From Plasmopara viticola (taxonomy: Eukaryota; Oomycota; Peronosporomycetes; Peronosporales; Peronosporaceae): a DNA stretch of 64,000 nucleotides. A model generated the notes under the pieces. That model did no database searches and had not been told where the DNA came from. It saw only the letters and a program-made list of their open reading frames with translations. Shown piece by piece: positions 32,871 to 44,837 of the stretch. Numbering within the stretch: the stretch's first letter is position 1; each line of letters starts with the position of its first letter. Location: positions 353,501-417,500 of the forward strand of contig MBPM02000029.1 of the NCBI GenBank assembly GCA_001695595.3. Direction: 5' to 3'. The position numbers and the translations under genes are program-made.

Positions 32871-34670
32871 ATAATAAATGTTATACAGACTTTTTTTACT
32901 GTATTTGTGGTTATGGGATGACTTTGCACTTACAATGCAAACACGGCCTCGACTACCATCTGATGACGCCGCCCACGACTCGAATCCGTGCACACAAAAG
33001 AGGCTTTTTCCGGCCGACTTCACCTAGTTGGCCGTTGCCGCAGTCAAGTCAACAATTGGAGTCTTTCTTACCCGTTTACGGCGACGCTTCGACTTCTTAA
33101 AGGAACTCATGCTTTTGGTGGATTTCTCTGCCCCCTCTTCAAGCTCAATCGACTCGTCTCGATCCCCGACATCAACTTTATCCGTGCGGCGGCAGCGACG
33201 CACCCAACGGATCTGATGCGCGTACTTGTACTGGCCGAGACGGATCTTGACACCGAATTCGTGGACGAAGCAGCTCATTTCTTCCGTGATTTCCAAAATA
33301 AAACAGTGCGCGATGCGGGGCTCCTCGAATGTACCCACAAAATACAACCCAGGATCCTTTGCGGCCATCGCCAAGCCAACCGGTCCCGAACCTTTGCCTT
33401 TGTACTGATTATGATACATGTGGTTTTTGAAACCACGCCTCACCAAGAAGTCAAACAGCATGTTTACTTGGTTCGTACTCAGTCCTTTTTGCGCAATTCG
33501 GTCAATACCCTTCTCCAACTCAAATTCGGCAATCATGTCCATGGTCATCTGCATATGGGATTCTTGCAATTCCATCAGCTTATCAATCGCGGAACAGACG
33601 CAACTCGCGCTCATGGTTATGGCTCTCAAACCTTGCTCTATGTAGTGAACAAAGAGCAAGTCGGGATTCTTGGGTAGTATTTGGTCATAGTACCGATCCA
33701 CCACGCTCTTCCAGGCAGAAGCTCCCTTGACGGCGTCCTCCGGAACCCAATCGCACTCATGCTCACCCGCCTCGACATGACACCAACAAACCAGGTACCA
33801 GCGTCCATCAGCTCGGTCTTCACGGCCCATCATTCTGCGTATTTCAGCAACTCCGTCGACGCGCTCGTCCTCTACAACTTGCTTCTCAAGACCTTCTTCG
33901 TCGATCACCGTGGTGGCAACACGTTTGTTCGACTTTCGTGCTGCTTTCAGATTCCCGAAAGCTTCCTTTGCAATCAACGCAAGCTCTCTAACAGCAATTC
34001 CTCGCTGCGATCGACCAAATACACGTGACGATACGTGCTCTATACCCTCTTCATCAACAAACATGACAGAAGCACAGCCATTTTTGTCTTCAGAACTGTC
34101 CGGCTCAGCCTCAACCACGCGTTCCCCTACAACACACTCGTCGCCGCTGTTCAAAGGGGCCGGCGCCACCGTAATTTTTCGCAAACTTGCTGTTGCAGCG
34201 TTTTGCTGGATACGCTCTATTTTTGGTGTTTTACCGCAACTAGGCTCTTTGGACAGCAACACGGCATTGCTGGCGACAATGGCAGCCGCTCGCGCGCCTC
34301 TTTTGTGTGCTCGTTTGGCCGGATTGCATCTGGCAGTCGAGACAGTCTCCGACACCATAGCCACATCTGCCTCTGGTTCAGCGGCGCGCCCACCAAACTT
34401 TCTAATGCGCCCATGACACAAGAGAAACCTCTGCGGGGTACCAGCGTTGCCATTAGCGGACTGGCCACAGTTATCGGTTACTAGGCGACTACCGAGACCC
34501 TTGGAAACCGGTTTCTGGATCTCTTCGGCTGCCATCGTACTTACTAGGATGTCGAAGGTACACTTGCGTTTTACTCGGAAATTTCAAAAATGACAACTTT
34601 TGCGCGTCATCGGCAGTACAGGACAATCCCAACAACATTTCAGCAACATTCCAATCTCCAATACCTTATA
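31310..34670. repeat. 3.4-kb duplicated unit, copy 1
   Basis: Matches 41562-44956 in the same orientation along its length: LINE ORF2 3' sequence, a roughly 500-bp linker (compare GTTGGCCGTTGCCGCA at about 33038 and 43411), the whole minus-strand 503-codon gene and its 5' flank (CAGCAACATTCCAATCTCCAATA against CAGCAACAATCCACCTCCAATA). Copy 1 keeps the gene intact; copy 2 is decayed. Confidence 0.65.
33024..34535 (-). CDS. Intronless 503-residue protein with chromodomain-like segment, repeat-associated
   Basis: An uninterrupted frame in the middle of a LINE graveyard. Residues about 230-285 (EIRRMMGREDRADGRWYLVC, CDWVPEDAVK, WKSVVDRYY) have the layout of a chromodomain: hydrophobic start, WYLVxW core, W-x-P-E, terminal helix. 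This is inferred from pattern, not established. Two short repeats of the form [VI]DEEG[IL]E occur at 160-166 and 211-217. A C-terminal block (DPGLYFVGTFEEPRIAHCFI, 394-413) looks like a compact beta-rich domain whose His-Cys pair recalls cysteine-protease folds, very tentatively. The C-terminus has a basic cluster (KKSKRRRKRVRK, 480-491), a likely nuclear signal. A decayed copy lies at 43.4-44.8 kb and a 5' fragment at 40.1 kb, with the 5' flank conserved in all three. Confidence 0.75.
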   Translation of the reverse strand: MAAEEIQKPVSKGLGSRLVTDNCGQSANGNAGTPQRFLLCHGRIRKFGGRAAEPEADVAMVSETVSTARCNPAKRAHKRGARAAAIVASNAVLLSKEPSCGKTPKIERIQQNAATASLRKITVAPAPLNSGDECVVGERVVEAEPDSSEDKNGCASVMFVDEEGIEHVSSRVFGRSQRGIAVRELALIAKEAFGNLKAARKSNKRVATTVIDEEGLEKQVVEDERVDGVAEIRRMMGREDRADGRWYLVCWCHVEAGEHECDWVPEDAVKGASAWKSVVDRYYDQILPKNPDLLFVHYIEQGLRAITMSASCVCSAIDKLMELQESHMQMTMDMIAEFELEKGIDRIAQKGLSTNQVNMLFDFLVRRGFKNHMYHNQYKGKGSGPVGLAMAAKDPGLYFVGTFEEPRIAHCFILEITEEMSCFVHEFGVKIRLGQYKYAHQIRWVRRCRRTDKVDVGDRDESIELEEGAEKSTKSMSSFKKSKRRRKRVRKTPIVDLTAATAN

Positions 34671-34811
34671 CCTGCGAATTTAGGAACCTCCCAAAATAGA
34701 TGATTAAACTCGCAAAAAATCACTTCATATCCTTTGTTTAAGGTGGTCTACAATACTGTTTGTGCACAGCAAATTTGTGTGAAACACACCATATTAATTC
34801 TTACATCGTAA

Positions 34812-35640
34812 TTAGCCATATTTCGAAGGCTCTTGAATCGCTTTGCGAACGTGGCGGCGGAATTCTGATCGCTTGAGCGAGTTTTTCTCTGATTGGAGAG
34901 AAGAGCGGACTATTACTAACTCACTGATAGAATCAGCGAGAGCCACAGGAGAGCCAACATTCGTCTGCGAGTCGGAGATGACGACACAGTCTGTGTCATG
35001 AATGATTGGGTCGTCGCATTCATGGTCGCTGAATGCGAGCACAAAGTCAGTGGGCTTCACTGGGAGGCCAAAGTCGACATTTTTGGCCCTTGATCGAGTC
35101 GTAGTTATGTCCACGATCCAGTCAGTGGCTGGACGGAGAACGTCAAGCACAGTGCGAGACAAGAAACCTTTATCCATTCTTGAACCGGTGCCGAGGCTTC
35201 AGGACCGTCGAGATCATGGTTCTGTCTAGGGCTGATAGCGCCGGCGAGTGTAATGTAGGGGCGTTAGAGATAGAAAGGAAGATCTGGTCTCGTATAACCG
35301 GTAGGTCATTGGGCTCACGTGACAATTCACGTCAACTTTTACGTCTTTCGCCTGTCGCTCGCTGAGAGACACGGGGCCGCGCAGCGACTGCGGCAACGAT
35401 GGCACGCTTGGCGTCGATGGATGTGTTCAGCGAGCGCATGTTGTGCTGTACGTACACTGGGAAGTCGGACGCACGAAATTTGATCTTGCGGAGCGGCATA
35501 CCATCTAAAACCAGAGCGTCAGGATTAGTGTGCTGCGGAGATCAAACGCTGTGGTTGCTGGTGATTAGTAGGTTGGCGACATGTGTCGGCGTTATGTAAT
35601 TTAGCTGTCGCTCAGACTCGACGGGCGACGATTCACATAG
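34812..35640 (-). mobile_element. LINE ORF1-like fragment, inverted part, plus a 121-codon frame
   Basis: From 35545 down to about 35230 the minus strand encodes the ORF1 block PLRKIKFRASDFPVYVQHNM and the conserved RATGERRK segment, matching 31306-31010. Beyond that homology, the minus strand has an uninterrupted 121-codon frame (35177-34812: MDKGFLSRTVLDVLRPATDW ... KYG) of acidic, ordinary composition. I do not recognise it. It may be more of ORF1 that is missing from the other copies, or a separate small gene. Confidence 0.45.
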
Positions 35641-38600
35641 TAGAAGCGATCATAAGTGCTGTTCGGCTTCACAATGAATCTTTGATCCATGCAAGAGATC
35701 ACCGTACCGACAGGTTTTTCGCAAGGTCCCGCTTGATGCAGATGCCGCAGTAACGACTCAGTCGGAATTCGATACCGATGCCAACGTCTAGGATTGCTCT
35801 TCGCGATTAATCGCGTTCATGAATTCAAGCGTGCCGTAGCAGACGATCTGGGCGCGGGAATCCACAACACGATCTTGTCGTACACGTTGACTGGACCTGC
35901 TCTATCGCAAGACAGCGGAGTTCCTGCGCTGACGTATCACGCTTTCGAGCCTCGTTTTACGCGATATACAGCTCGTAAGCGAATGGACCGGCCAGACTGC
36001 TTTTGGTAGCTTGGCGCGCGGTGGTTGGCGTCGCAAACGGGGGCGGCGCGCAAATAGACCTGGACGACGAAGTAAACACCATGGCTGGGATGGTAAAGCG
36101 GGCATAAGCGATTCGGCAAAGATCTAAGCGGCGTAAAGCTAGCCGCTGGTTGAGTCCTTCTTAGGATGAAGGCAAGTCCGCTTTAATATTATTCGATTTC
36201 TCATTATCACCGCATTTGCAGAAGCCGGATGACTGTCTCGCCGCGTTGACAGAGCAGCTGAGGGCGTATACAGTAGTATTGAACGCAAATCCCTTTGAGA
36301 TGCTACCAGTGGTGGAAGACTACGCGAACGCGAATCTGTCTGAGCTGCTACTAGTGGTAAAAGACAGCACGCTCTTCCATTTTACAATAGCGAATCTTCT
36401 TCGACGCATGGAATACACCACAGTCTGCTCAGTCGCCTCGCGGCGGACTACCAGATTAAGGAAGCTCCAGCCACAAGTACAAAACTTGCCGACCAAATCC
36501 TGGATGACTTATACCGCAAGATGGTCCAAACGTACGCTTGCATGGATTTGTTTCTCCGAACTCACGCCTCGGCCATTCAGCATGACCCTGTAAAGGTACA
36601 AGCGCTCTGCGGCAATGTCCCGATAACCAGCTCCCAGTGCACAAATTTCCTGCTTTGGATGGATGAGACTCTTGCCGCTCCTCGTCCTTCTCGTCTCGGC
36701 CGAGCGTTCGAGAAGTATCTAAGTCCATCAATGTTGCAAGCGTTTCGAGTGATCCTGGACGATCGTACTAGTGGCATGGTTGACAGTACCTCCACGACTT
36801 GTTCCATGAGTGATTTTGACGACATTATCGGTGTTAGTCGCTCGAACGACAGATAAACAGGCCCACGGAGCCTACTCAGTCGTCTTTCTGAGATGCCTTG
36901 GGCTCTGCGCGGGAATATCATGAGGATGATGGACTGAACGTACCGTGCAAGAAAGATCGCCTTCCAGAAAACAAATTTCCCAGGCGGACAATCTTCGAGA
37001 GGTGACGAGATTTATTAACGCTACGACTTGAAAGCCTTAGTCTTTTGGTCCCAACGCACTATCAAAAAAATTTCCGGACGCAACGTTGTTGGCCTCATTC
37101 TCTCCGGTTCGCATTCCTTCACCTCCTTGGAGAATGATACGTCCCACCATGCTAGCTCTGTGCTACATCCTCGCTATTTCGTGCTGGATGCCACGATCAA
37201 GAGCCTTCAAACAATTTTAAGTTGTCTTCGCACCAGTGGCAGTCGCTGATCGCAAGCCTTACTTTTACGCGCTGCCGACCAGGTATTCGGATGCGGCCAT
37301 TCACATCGACATTTGTAATCTCGACACGCCACTGAGCACGCTACTTGATGAAGTGACTTCGTACCCTCACAAGCTTGGTCGGAAAAGGCTGAAAATCTAA
37401 ATGATCGAGATGGAAGGCATGGAATACATTTCCGAAAACACGCCTATTCGCCGGCCCAGATCAATTGGATCGAATCGACTACTGCCTCATGACTACTGAT
37501 CTTCTAAATGCAATTTTTTAAGGCTCCTCTAATACCACCGGAAAGAGTAGATCAATACCAAATGGAGTTCCATCTCGCGTCGTCGACCCACCCTGGCTTA
37601 AAAGACCGCCATGCAAATGCCCACGCTAGTTTCTTGATGTCCCCTTGGTTAGGACTTTTCTCGCTGAAACTCTTGAGGGACTTGCAAAGCAACTCAAGGG
37701 CTTTTCCGGCTCCAAATCTGAAATCTTGTTGGATGAGCACAGAGCAGGTGACTGTGCAAAATGCAACACGCCCAGAAGGATAAAGGCGATGAACGTCTGG
37801 CAACGTTGAGGACGGCTATCCGAACGACCGAGACTTTCGATGTGACCTGTCTATCTGCCACAACGCGTCACAATCCAACTGAGGCGAGAAGCGCCTTGAA
37901 GGCGCAGTAGGAATTCTTCGCCGACCGCCGTGTAACGACCAAGATTGACCGAGACATACAGAAGGAGGCCCCGAATCTACCAACTCCTTATGGTCTCCCA
38001 CGATCAGCGTCCGCAACGTTGGGATCATCAATGCTACTCGTCTGAACAATACATCGGATGACGATGCAGTGACAATGGCTGAGGCCCACCGCTAGTATTG
38101 AGGACCCGACTTTTAATTTCCTCCGTGAAATCTTCAAAATACCTCATTACAATCCTGTTAATCTTCGAGGTCTGCTTGAGTACACGACGGCTCGACTTTC
38201 GGAGGCACAGCGCCGAATACTCGACGCCCCATTAACTGCCAACGACTTTTACTGGGCAATCAATAAATTTCCTTTTGGAAAGTTATTACCAGCTCAACAC
38301 GTCGTTTGGGTGCAGCTGTTCCAGATGGCATACGCAATCAACTTTGATCGTGGAAAGATATCCAAGTCTCAACAAAAAGGCCTACATATCACTGCTGCTC
38401 AAGGGCGGCGATCGCAGCCTCCCTTCAAGATTTTGCCTGGTGTCTTCGCGATGTTGTTCCGTTGCTGCTACACTAAGGCCAAACTGGATAAGGGCGGTTC
38501 ATTCGGCAGACGCTGCAACAATTCCACGATCTAATGACTTTAGCAAGGCGGCTAGACTTGGGAACGGCCGGTGCGGTGCTTCTAAACTATGCGAAAGCAT

Positions 38601-39895
38601 TCAACAGCATTCTCCTGACGGCTCTGTTACTCGTTTTTCGGCACATGAACTTCGGCGACAATTTTTGCCACCGGATCGTAATTCCTTTCGCCACACGCTC
38701 GTAAGCGTCCTAGAAAACGGATCGGCTAGCGAGATCTTTAAGATCGAATGTGGCGTTCGGCAAGGTAACCCGCTCTCATCAGCGCACTTCGTTCTGTTCA
38801 TCGAGCCTCTTCTCTGCTTTCTGCGTTTCACTTGGGCCTTCAAGTCTCTGGATACAAAGAAGCACACTACTTGCTTGCACTTGTTAATGTTTGCACGGGA
38901 CTGCTGCGTGACCTTAGAGATGCCCTGGAGTTCATTGACGTCATCAATACGTACACCGTCGCTGCTCGCCTTTGCGTTTACGTTTAAACGACTTATATCT
39001 TCCCTTTCTCGCCGACACCAATAGAGCCCGAAAGCATGCTCGAAGAAGCTGGAGGGGACTTCAATCCAGATGACGGAGCTGTGCGCCTCTTGGACAATTT
39101 TCTAAGCCCTTCGCTCCCGGCTAGCTCTCGTTTCCCGGAGCTGTCAAAGGTAATGGTGAAACGAAGCCGCCTTCGAGGTATCGTGCCTGGACGCTTCGCG
39201 GTCACACTGTGATCTTGCGCGCCATTAAACTCCACTTGCTATGGTACACGGCGGCGATATTCGTATGCCAGCCGACGTTGTAAGACAAGTAAAACGCCCG
39301 TGCAAGTGCTTAACGATAATTTCCAAAATGCGGATCAAGATAGGCTCGATGCATTAAGAGTGGCTTAAGTGGCCGACGTCGCAGGGTGGTCTTGGATTAC
39401 CTGAGACGCTTTCCTTCTGCCACGCTCTCCTGCTGTGCTCTCGACGAGATGAGATGTTCTCGGTCGTTGTCACGGGCCAAATTCCTTGATGGTTTGCACC
39501 TGAATTTTTCCTATTTTAGAGCATTAGAGTATGGCAGAGTCGCCTTTGACTTTCCATACACAATTTTGGTTGGAAATACAGTGCAAGAACCCTGGTGCGG
39601 TCTCGCGCCATTTTGCATGGAACCTTTTTGTGTTTGGCATAAGCTTGTTGGAACCTACTGCACACTGAAATCGATCAAGTAGGCGGCAATGGAGGCTCCA
39701 CACACGTACAATCGTTTCTCGTACGCCAGCCGAACAAGAAGACTTTCTGGCCCTGCCTCTATTAATCTCGTTTTTATTTCACAAGGTTCCGTTTGTCTTC
39801 AAGATTTTGTGAAGCGTCACGGACAGCTACCGAAGAGAACTCTCTGTAAGACCATTTTTCGCGAAAAACGTTTTGACACAGCGGCAAATTGAGAA
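35640..39895 (+). mobile_element. LINE copy B, nearly full set of decayed ORF1, endonuclease and RT
   Basis: In order on the plus strand: ORF1-like block at 36216-36860 (MQKPDDCLAALTEQLRAYTV; YACMDLFLRTHASAIQHDPV, shared with the minus-strand copy at 50.2 kb as YAKINLFLHTHVPAISYDPV). Then an endonuclease-like end (RIDYCLMTTDLL at about 37470). Then reverse transcriptase from about 38105 (LTANDFYWAINKFPFGK; NGSASEIFKIECGVRQGNPL at about 38720). Then ORF2 C-terminal pieces to about 39890. Many stops and frameshifts. The R-x-DY...L motif is typical of APE-type LINE endonucleases. Confidence 0.65.
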
Positions 39896-39899
39896 GGGA

Positions 39900-40230
39900 A
39901 GTACTTACTTACGATTCTAAAATTGAATTGGTGTGGTGCACCCAAATACCTAAAACTGAGGGAAAAAGGTGGATTTTTGCCGATATGATAATTATTTGTT
40001 AAGGCTCTGGAAATATGCAGGTAAAAGGTAGTAGAGATTGGAATCTTGCTTCTATACTGGCGATGACGCGTAGGACTTAAAGGAAGCGCAAGTGTACCTT
40101 CGACATGGCGGCCAAAGAGATCCAAAAACCGATTTCCGAGCGTACTATAAGTCGCTCAGTAACCGATAACCGCAGCTAGTCTGCTAATAGCAATGATGGT
40201 ATCCCGGTGAACGCAGCAGAAGGCAAACCA
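39900..40230 (+). pseudogene. 5' fragment of the 503-codon repeat-associated gene, third copy
   Basis: An ATG at 40105 opens MAAKEIQKPISERTISRSVT, matching the intact gene's MAAEEIQKPVSKGLGSRLVT, then a stop after DNRS and loss of similarity by about 40230. The upstream 200 bases also match the flank of the intact gene (GGTAGTAGAGATTGGAAT; GCGCAAGTGTACCTTCGAC), so promoter-side sequence is conserved. This copy is on the opposite strand to the other two. Confidence 0.6.
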
Positions 40231-41269
40231 TGTTTAAGAAATTTATGCTTAAACGCGCGCTTACATGGCGCCCGGAGCCAAATTGGCTAAGAAAACGTGA
40301 AAGGTTTGTTGACGTAATAGTTGTTGGGCACACCATTAATATTCAAGCCGGCCGAAAAAAGCCTTTGCAGTTAGTAATTTTGTCAACCCCAGTGGTCTTG
40401 CACACCCAGCTACAATTGTAATTGGCTATATCCACATTACTTGAATGGGGTGACAAGCTTGACAAATCTATGAAACTTTGTAAGTTTCTTTTTCGGAATT
40501 GGTTTTTTTATGCCATGTAAATAGTACAAAGTGGCAATAATACCTAAGACTTGTCTATTGATTGAAATGGTGTGAAAGAGCTTGGTCCGGGCCAATATTT
40601 GGGGCGTATAGAATATCATTGCCTCGTTAAGGCTAAAACTACTCTATCGAAAAGTCGTATTAATGGATCTGCCCAGGATGGTAAATTAGTTTGCATCCTG
40701 CCAGCTAAAATATAAAACAGGCGAAGTTGGAGACTCTTGATGCAGTCTTGTAACGGCACCAAACACAATCCACCGTTTTTAAAAAATACCACTCGCGGGA
40801 TAAAGCATTGGAAGACACTTTTAAACGACACATGAAGGGTAAAATTAGTCGTAAAAGCTTGTCTCGAGAGCCTGACAAACACTGGTCGTGTATTATAGTA
40901 AGGGTGAATTGGTCTGCTGAGAATAAAACTTGACCTCTTTCGGTCCTTGCGGGGTGAATCCAAAGCAAATACCGGGGTTTAATCTCCACGATAAGATGTT
41001 AAAGCCGGTCAGCATCTGAATGATACCCAAACGTTTAGTGCAGGTATTATTGTTTACTTCTATTAGTTCTTGTGGTAGAAGGTTTTCCCGCAATGTCTTG
41101 CTTTCTTCAGTCTAAGGTGAGGTGAAAGGACTACTGATTCAGCCGCATAAGGACTCATACCAAATACCTCGCAACAGTTTTCAACCAATTCTAAAAAGAG
41201 ACTGGTACGACGTTGAACCATGAAGGAGTTCAGAACACTCATCAGTAAAGCTACCTGAGTTCGGTACGG
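40231..41269. other. AT-rich spacer between LINE copies
   Basis: Contains overlapping minus-strand frames of 94-115 codons (40616-40989) with no recognisable similarity, probably decayed transposon sequence. Nothing else is supported. Confidence 0.35.
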
Positions 41270-43240
41270 TCATAAGCTTGATTGACGACTGTATTGGATG
41301 GGAGCAGTTCTCTTAGGCTTTGACAAAGCCTTCAAAAGTTTGCTTTGGCCGGCACTTTTGCTAAAACACATGGGGTTTGAAGACAATTTTTGCAACCGGT
41401 TCAGGACATTTTTTCGAGGATCGCTTGTTCGCGTTCTAGTCAATGGAAGCGCTAGTAATTTGTCGAATTGAGCGGTTGAGTGCGCCAAGAAGACCCTTAT
41501 TATCCGGCCTCTTTTGTTCTGTTCACTGAAACATGTCTCGTTACTTGCGTACGAAAGTCAGTGTCACGGGCTTGAAGGTTGTAGGTGACCAGAACCCTCC
41601 AAACTTGCTTTTGCTGACAACTGCACAGGCTTACTCCGCAAATGACGGCATGCCCCCATCTTCATCGCACAAGTTTGTACACTGGAGCGGCTGACCTGAA
41701 CGTAAAAAAGACACACCTTCCTCCTTATTCGCTGCTTTCTGCCATATCGTCGGAGATGCTGCCTCGGTCCGCCTTGTGGACATTTACACGAGCCCATCAC
41801 TGCATTCGGGCATTTCATTCTCGCGCATGCTAGAAGCGATGGTCACGCGTTGCAAACTAGGAGGTACCGAGCCAGAATGCTTCTCGGTCGAGTAGTTACT
41901 CTCCGTGTAATCGTACAACCGCTTCTTTGGTACACATCATCAGTGACTCGTATTTCACCGGTCGTGGTGACAGAGGGAAAAGTGACTGTGCGAGTGCTTT
42001 TTATTCAAGAGCCGCTTTCCACTACGCAAAACAATCGGGGATCAATCAAAGAAAAGTAGCCATCATCTAAAAGACGTCTCGGCGTACCAGAAACACTATT
42101 ATTCTGTCACACGCTGCAATTGTGCTCCCTACACGACGAAATAACAGTAGTATGGACATGGCATACGTTTCAACGCTGGTTCACTCCAGCCTTTTCTCTC
42201 TTTTTAGAGCCTCTGTTTGGAGGGGGTCAGTTTTGTTTTGTATGCACCAATTCCGCAAAATTTTACGGTGAAGGAGCCTTGGACAGGCCTCATAAAACTT
42301 CTGGATTGGGTCGTTGCAGACATGACACACCTTGGTGTCGAATCCCTGTCCTTTTACTTCAATCGCGCTGGCGGCAGTGGAGATGCTTAACTTCACTTCT
42401 CTCGCCCTAAAAAGCTGCCCTGAAAGGGAAGGCTCCGTCTTATGCCATGCGCTTTTCAAGTTCAGGCTTTACACTAGCTCAATATTTTGTTGCCATGCGT
42501 GGATCGTTGCCGACACAATCTTTGTGCATGGAAATTTTTGATGAAAATGAATTTAAATCTCGAGTCCAATAGACGTGTGCAGATGACTTCTTTCTTCGAC
42601 AAGTTGCTCGTTTACTTCGTCTAAACATTAACACCTCCTCACGGTCACATTAATTGCCAATGAATCAACGTGCAGCATAATTTACCTGGACCTTGGACAA
42701 CATCAGCTTCCTTTCCGGCCATAACCGTGACCTTTACTTAGCCTCCCTTAATGAGCCGTCCGCCACATCTTTCACCTGGAATCGCCTTAGAGCAGTGGTC
42801 CAAACTCTGGCACCGGGAAAGAGCGCCTGATCGAAATGTGCCAATTTTCAGCCGATAAACAATATCGTCTCCAACATAATGGCATCAAAGTTGGTGTCAA
42901 ATACCATCACCAAATTATACGCGCGCTCCGCGCCCTACAAGTGCCTTGATCAACCGACCGACAGGCTCAGCGGTCAAGCGCATCATTGTACATGCAGTGC
43001 CAGACGATGCACCAGAGTATATGATGTGAGTCTTCAATAGACTTCGATGCAGCACATTGTACGTGCTCGCAATGACTGCATGATATACATATCAAAAGCA
43101 ACGAGTATCGACCCTATGTCAGTTGTGGAGTTATTCTTTAAGCCTTCATCGCGACATGTCCCTAACAGCGAGTCTTTTGTAGCACTGGAGACCCAGCAGC
43201 TTGGGCTAGCTGTGGCATCTTTTTCTAGGCGATGTCTTCC
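41270..43240 (+). mobile_element. LINE ORF2, copy C (RT core to 3' end)
   Basis: Plus-strand RT pieces in order: GAVLLGFDKAFKSLLWPALL (RT motif A region, about 41295), FFRGSLVRVLVNGSAS (about 41410), LAFADNCTGLL (active-site block with the second Asp of the usual FADD lost, about 41605), then AADLNVKKTHLPPYS (about 41690) and C-terminal pieces to PNSESFVALETQQLGLAVAS at about 43160-43215. Frames are broken by stops. The 41562-43240 part is the LINE portion of the duplicated 3.4-kb unit. Confidence 0.65.
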
Positions 43241-43419
43241 TTAAAGCACATAAGATGCATGATTACTCCTCTACCCTCCCTGTATTACCTCGACTATGGG
43301 GTGACTTGGCACTTACAATGCATACACGACCTCGACTACCATGTGATGATGCCGCCGACGACTCAAATATATGTACACAGAGAGCTTTTTTGTCGGATCA
43401 GCTTCACCATGTTGGCCGT

Positions 43420-44837
43420 TGCCGCAATTAAATCAACAGCTGGAGTCTTTCCTACCTATTTTCGTCGACGCTTTGCTGTTTTAAAAAGGCGGGGCCCATG
43501 ATTTTGATCAATTCTTTTCCCCACTTTTTAAGCTCGATTGGCTTAACTCAGTCTACGACACCAGCTTTATCCGTCAACGCTCCCAACGAATCTACTTGTA
43601 GTGACCAAGACGGATCTTGTCACCGGGCACGTGGACGAAGAGATCGTCGAATTTACCCACGATGTGTAACCCAAGATCCTTTGCGGCCATCACCAAGCTG
43701 ACCGGCACCAAACCGTTGCCTTTGTACTGATTGGCATTTAGGTGGCACGCCTTACCAAGAAGTCAAACAGCATGTATACTTGATTCGTATGCAGCCCCTT
43801 GAAAAAGACACAAGTATATTTCTCGCTCGCGCTCATGGTTTTGACATCCAAATCCTGCTCCAAGAAGTGAACAAAGAAGCCTGTCGGGCTTCTTGGTCAG
43901 TACTTGGTCATAGTACCGATCCTTCATGCTCTTCCAGACAGAAGCTCTGTCGACGGCGTCCTTCGGAACCACGCAATAACACCCACCCGCCTCGACATGA
44001 CGCCGACAAATTCGGCTCAAGCGTCCACCAGGTCGATCTTCACAGCCCATCATGATGTGTACTGTGGCAATTCGTCGACGCGCTTGTCCTCTTCAACTTG
44101 CTCCTCAAGACTTGCTTCGTCGGTCAACATGGCGGCGGCTCGTTTCGAGCGCGCAAGTGCGGCGGCACGTTAAGAATGTGCCGCCACACTTGCGCGCTGC
44201 TTTCAGATTTATTTGCAATCAGAGCGAGCAATGTGAAAGCAGTTCCTCGTTGCGACCGACCAGATATACGTGACGACATTTGCTCTGCGCCATATTTATC
44301 AACATCCATGACAGGTGCAAAATTATATTCGCCTGCAGTGCTGTCGTAGTCTCAGCCACGCCTTTTGCTTCATAACACTCATCGTCGCTGTCCAAAACGA
44401 CCGACGCCACCGTCATATGGTGCAAAGTTACTGTTGCAGCATTAAAATAGATACGTTCCGATTCTGGCGTTTCCGGACCGTTATCGTTAATGCTTGTACC
44501 CTGAGGGGCATTCGGGTCTCTCTCGATAAAGCGCAACTAGACTTTTGTGCTAGCGACAAGGTGGTTCTATCGGCAATGTCAACCGCTCACGCAACTCTAG
44601 CGTCCGCCCTTCCATCTGGAGCGCATGTGGCAGTGGAGACAGTCTCCACCTCAATAGCCACATCTGCCTCTGACTCAGCGGCGCGCTCACCAAACCCTTT
44701 AATACGCCGGTTACACAAATCAGAGTTCGGCGCGGTATCAGTCTGCTGATTGCCATCAGCAGACTGGCCACGTTCCTCAGTTCATGGACGATTACGAATA
44801 CGCCCGGAAACCGCTTCTTGAATTTTTCTTCCGTCAT
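43420..44837 (-). pseudogene. Decayed copy of the 503-codon repeat-associated gene
   Basis: The minus strand starts MTEEKFKKRFPGVFVIVHEL at 44837 and then shows matching blocks broken by stops and indels: SRISGRSQRGTAFTLLALIA (against SRVFGRSQRGIAVRELALIA), MMGCEDRPGGRLSRICRRHV, VPKDAVDRASVWKSMKDRYY and QVLTKKPDRLL. The C-terminal third has several deletions. A hairpin-forming insertion sits at 44149-44197. A functional protein is not expected. Confidence 0.75.
44149..44197. repeat. Near-perfect 20-bp inverted repeat (hairpin) inside the pseudogene
   Basis: The left arm, 20 bases from 44149, and the right arm 44178-44197 pair at 19 of 20 positions around the 9-base loop GTTAAGAAT. The intact gene copy has no such palindrome at the matching place (about 33920-33950), so it arose or was inserted in this copy. 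Confidence 0.8.

Noticed and set aside
32988..33677. 229-codon plus-strand frame
   Set aside because: It overlaps the 503-codon minus-strand gene, whose reading is supported by its paralogues.
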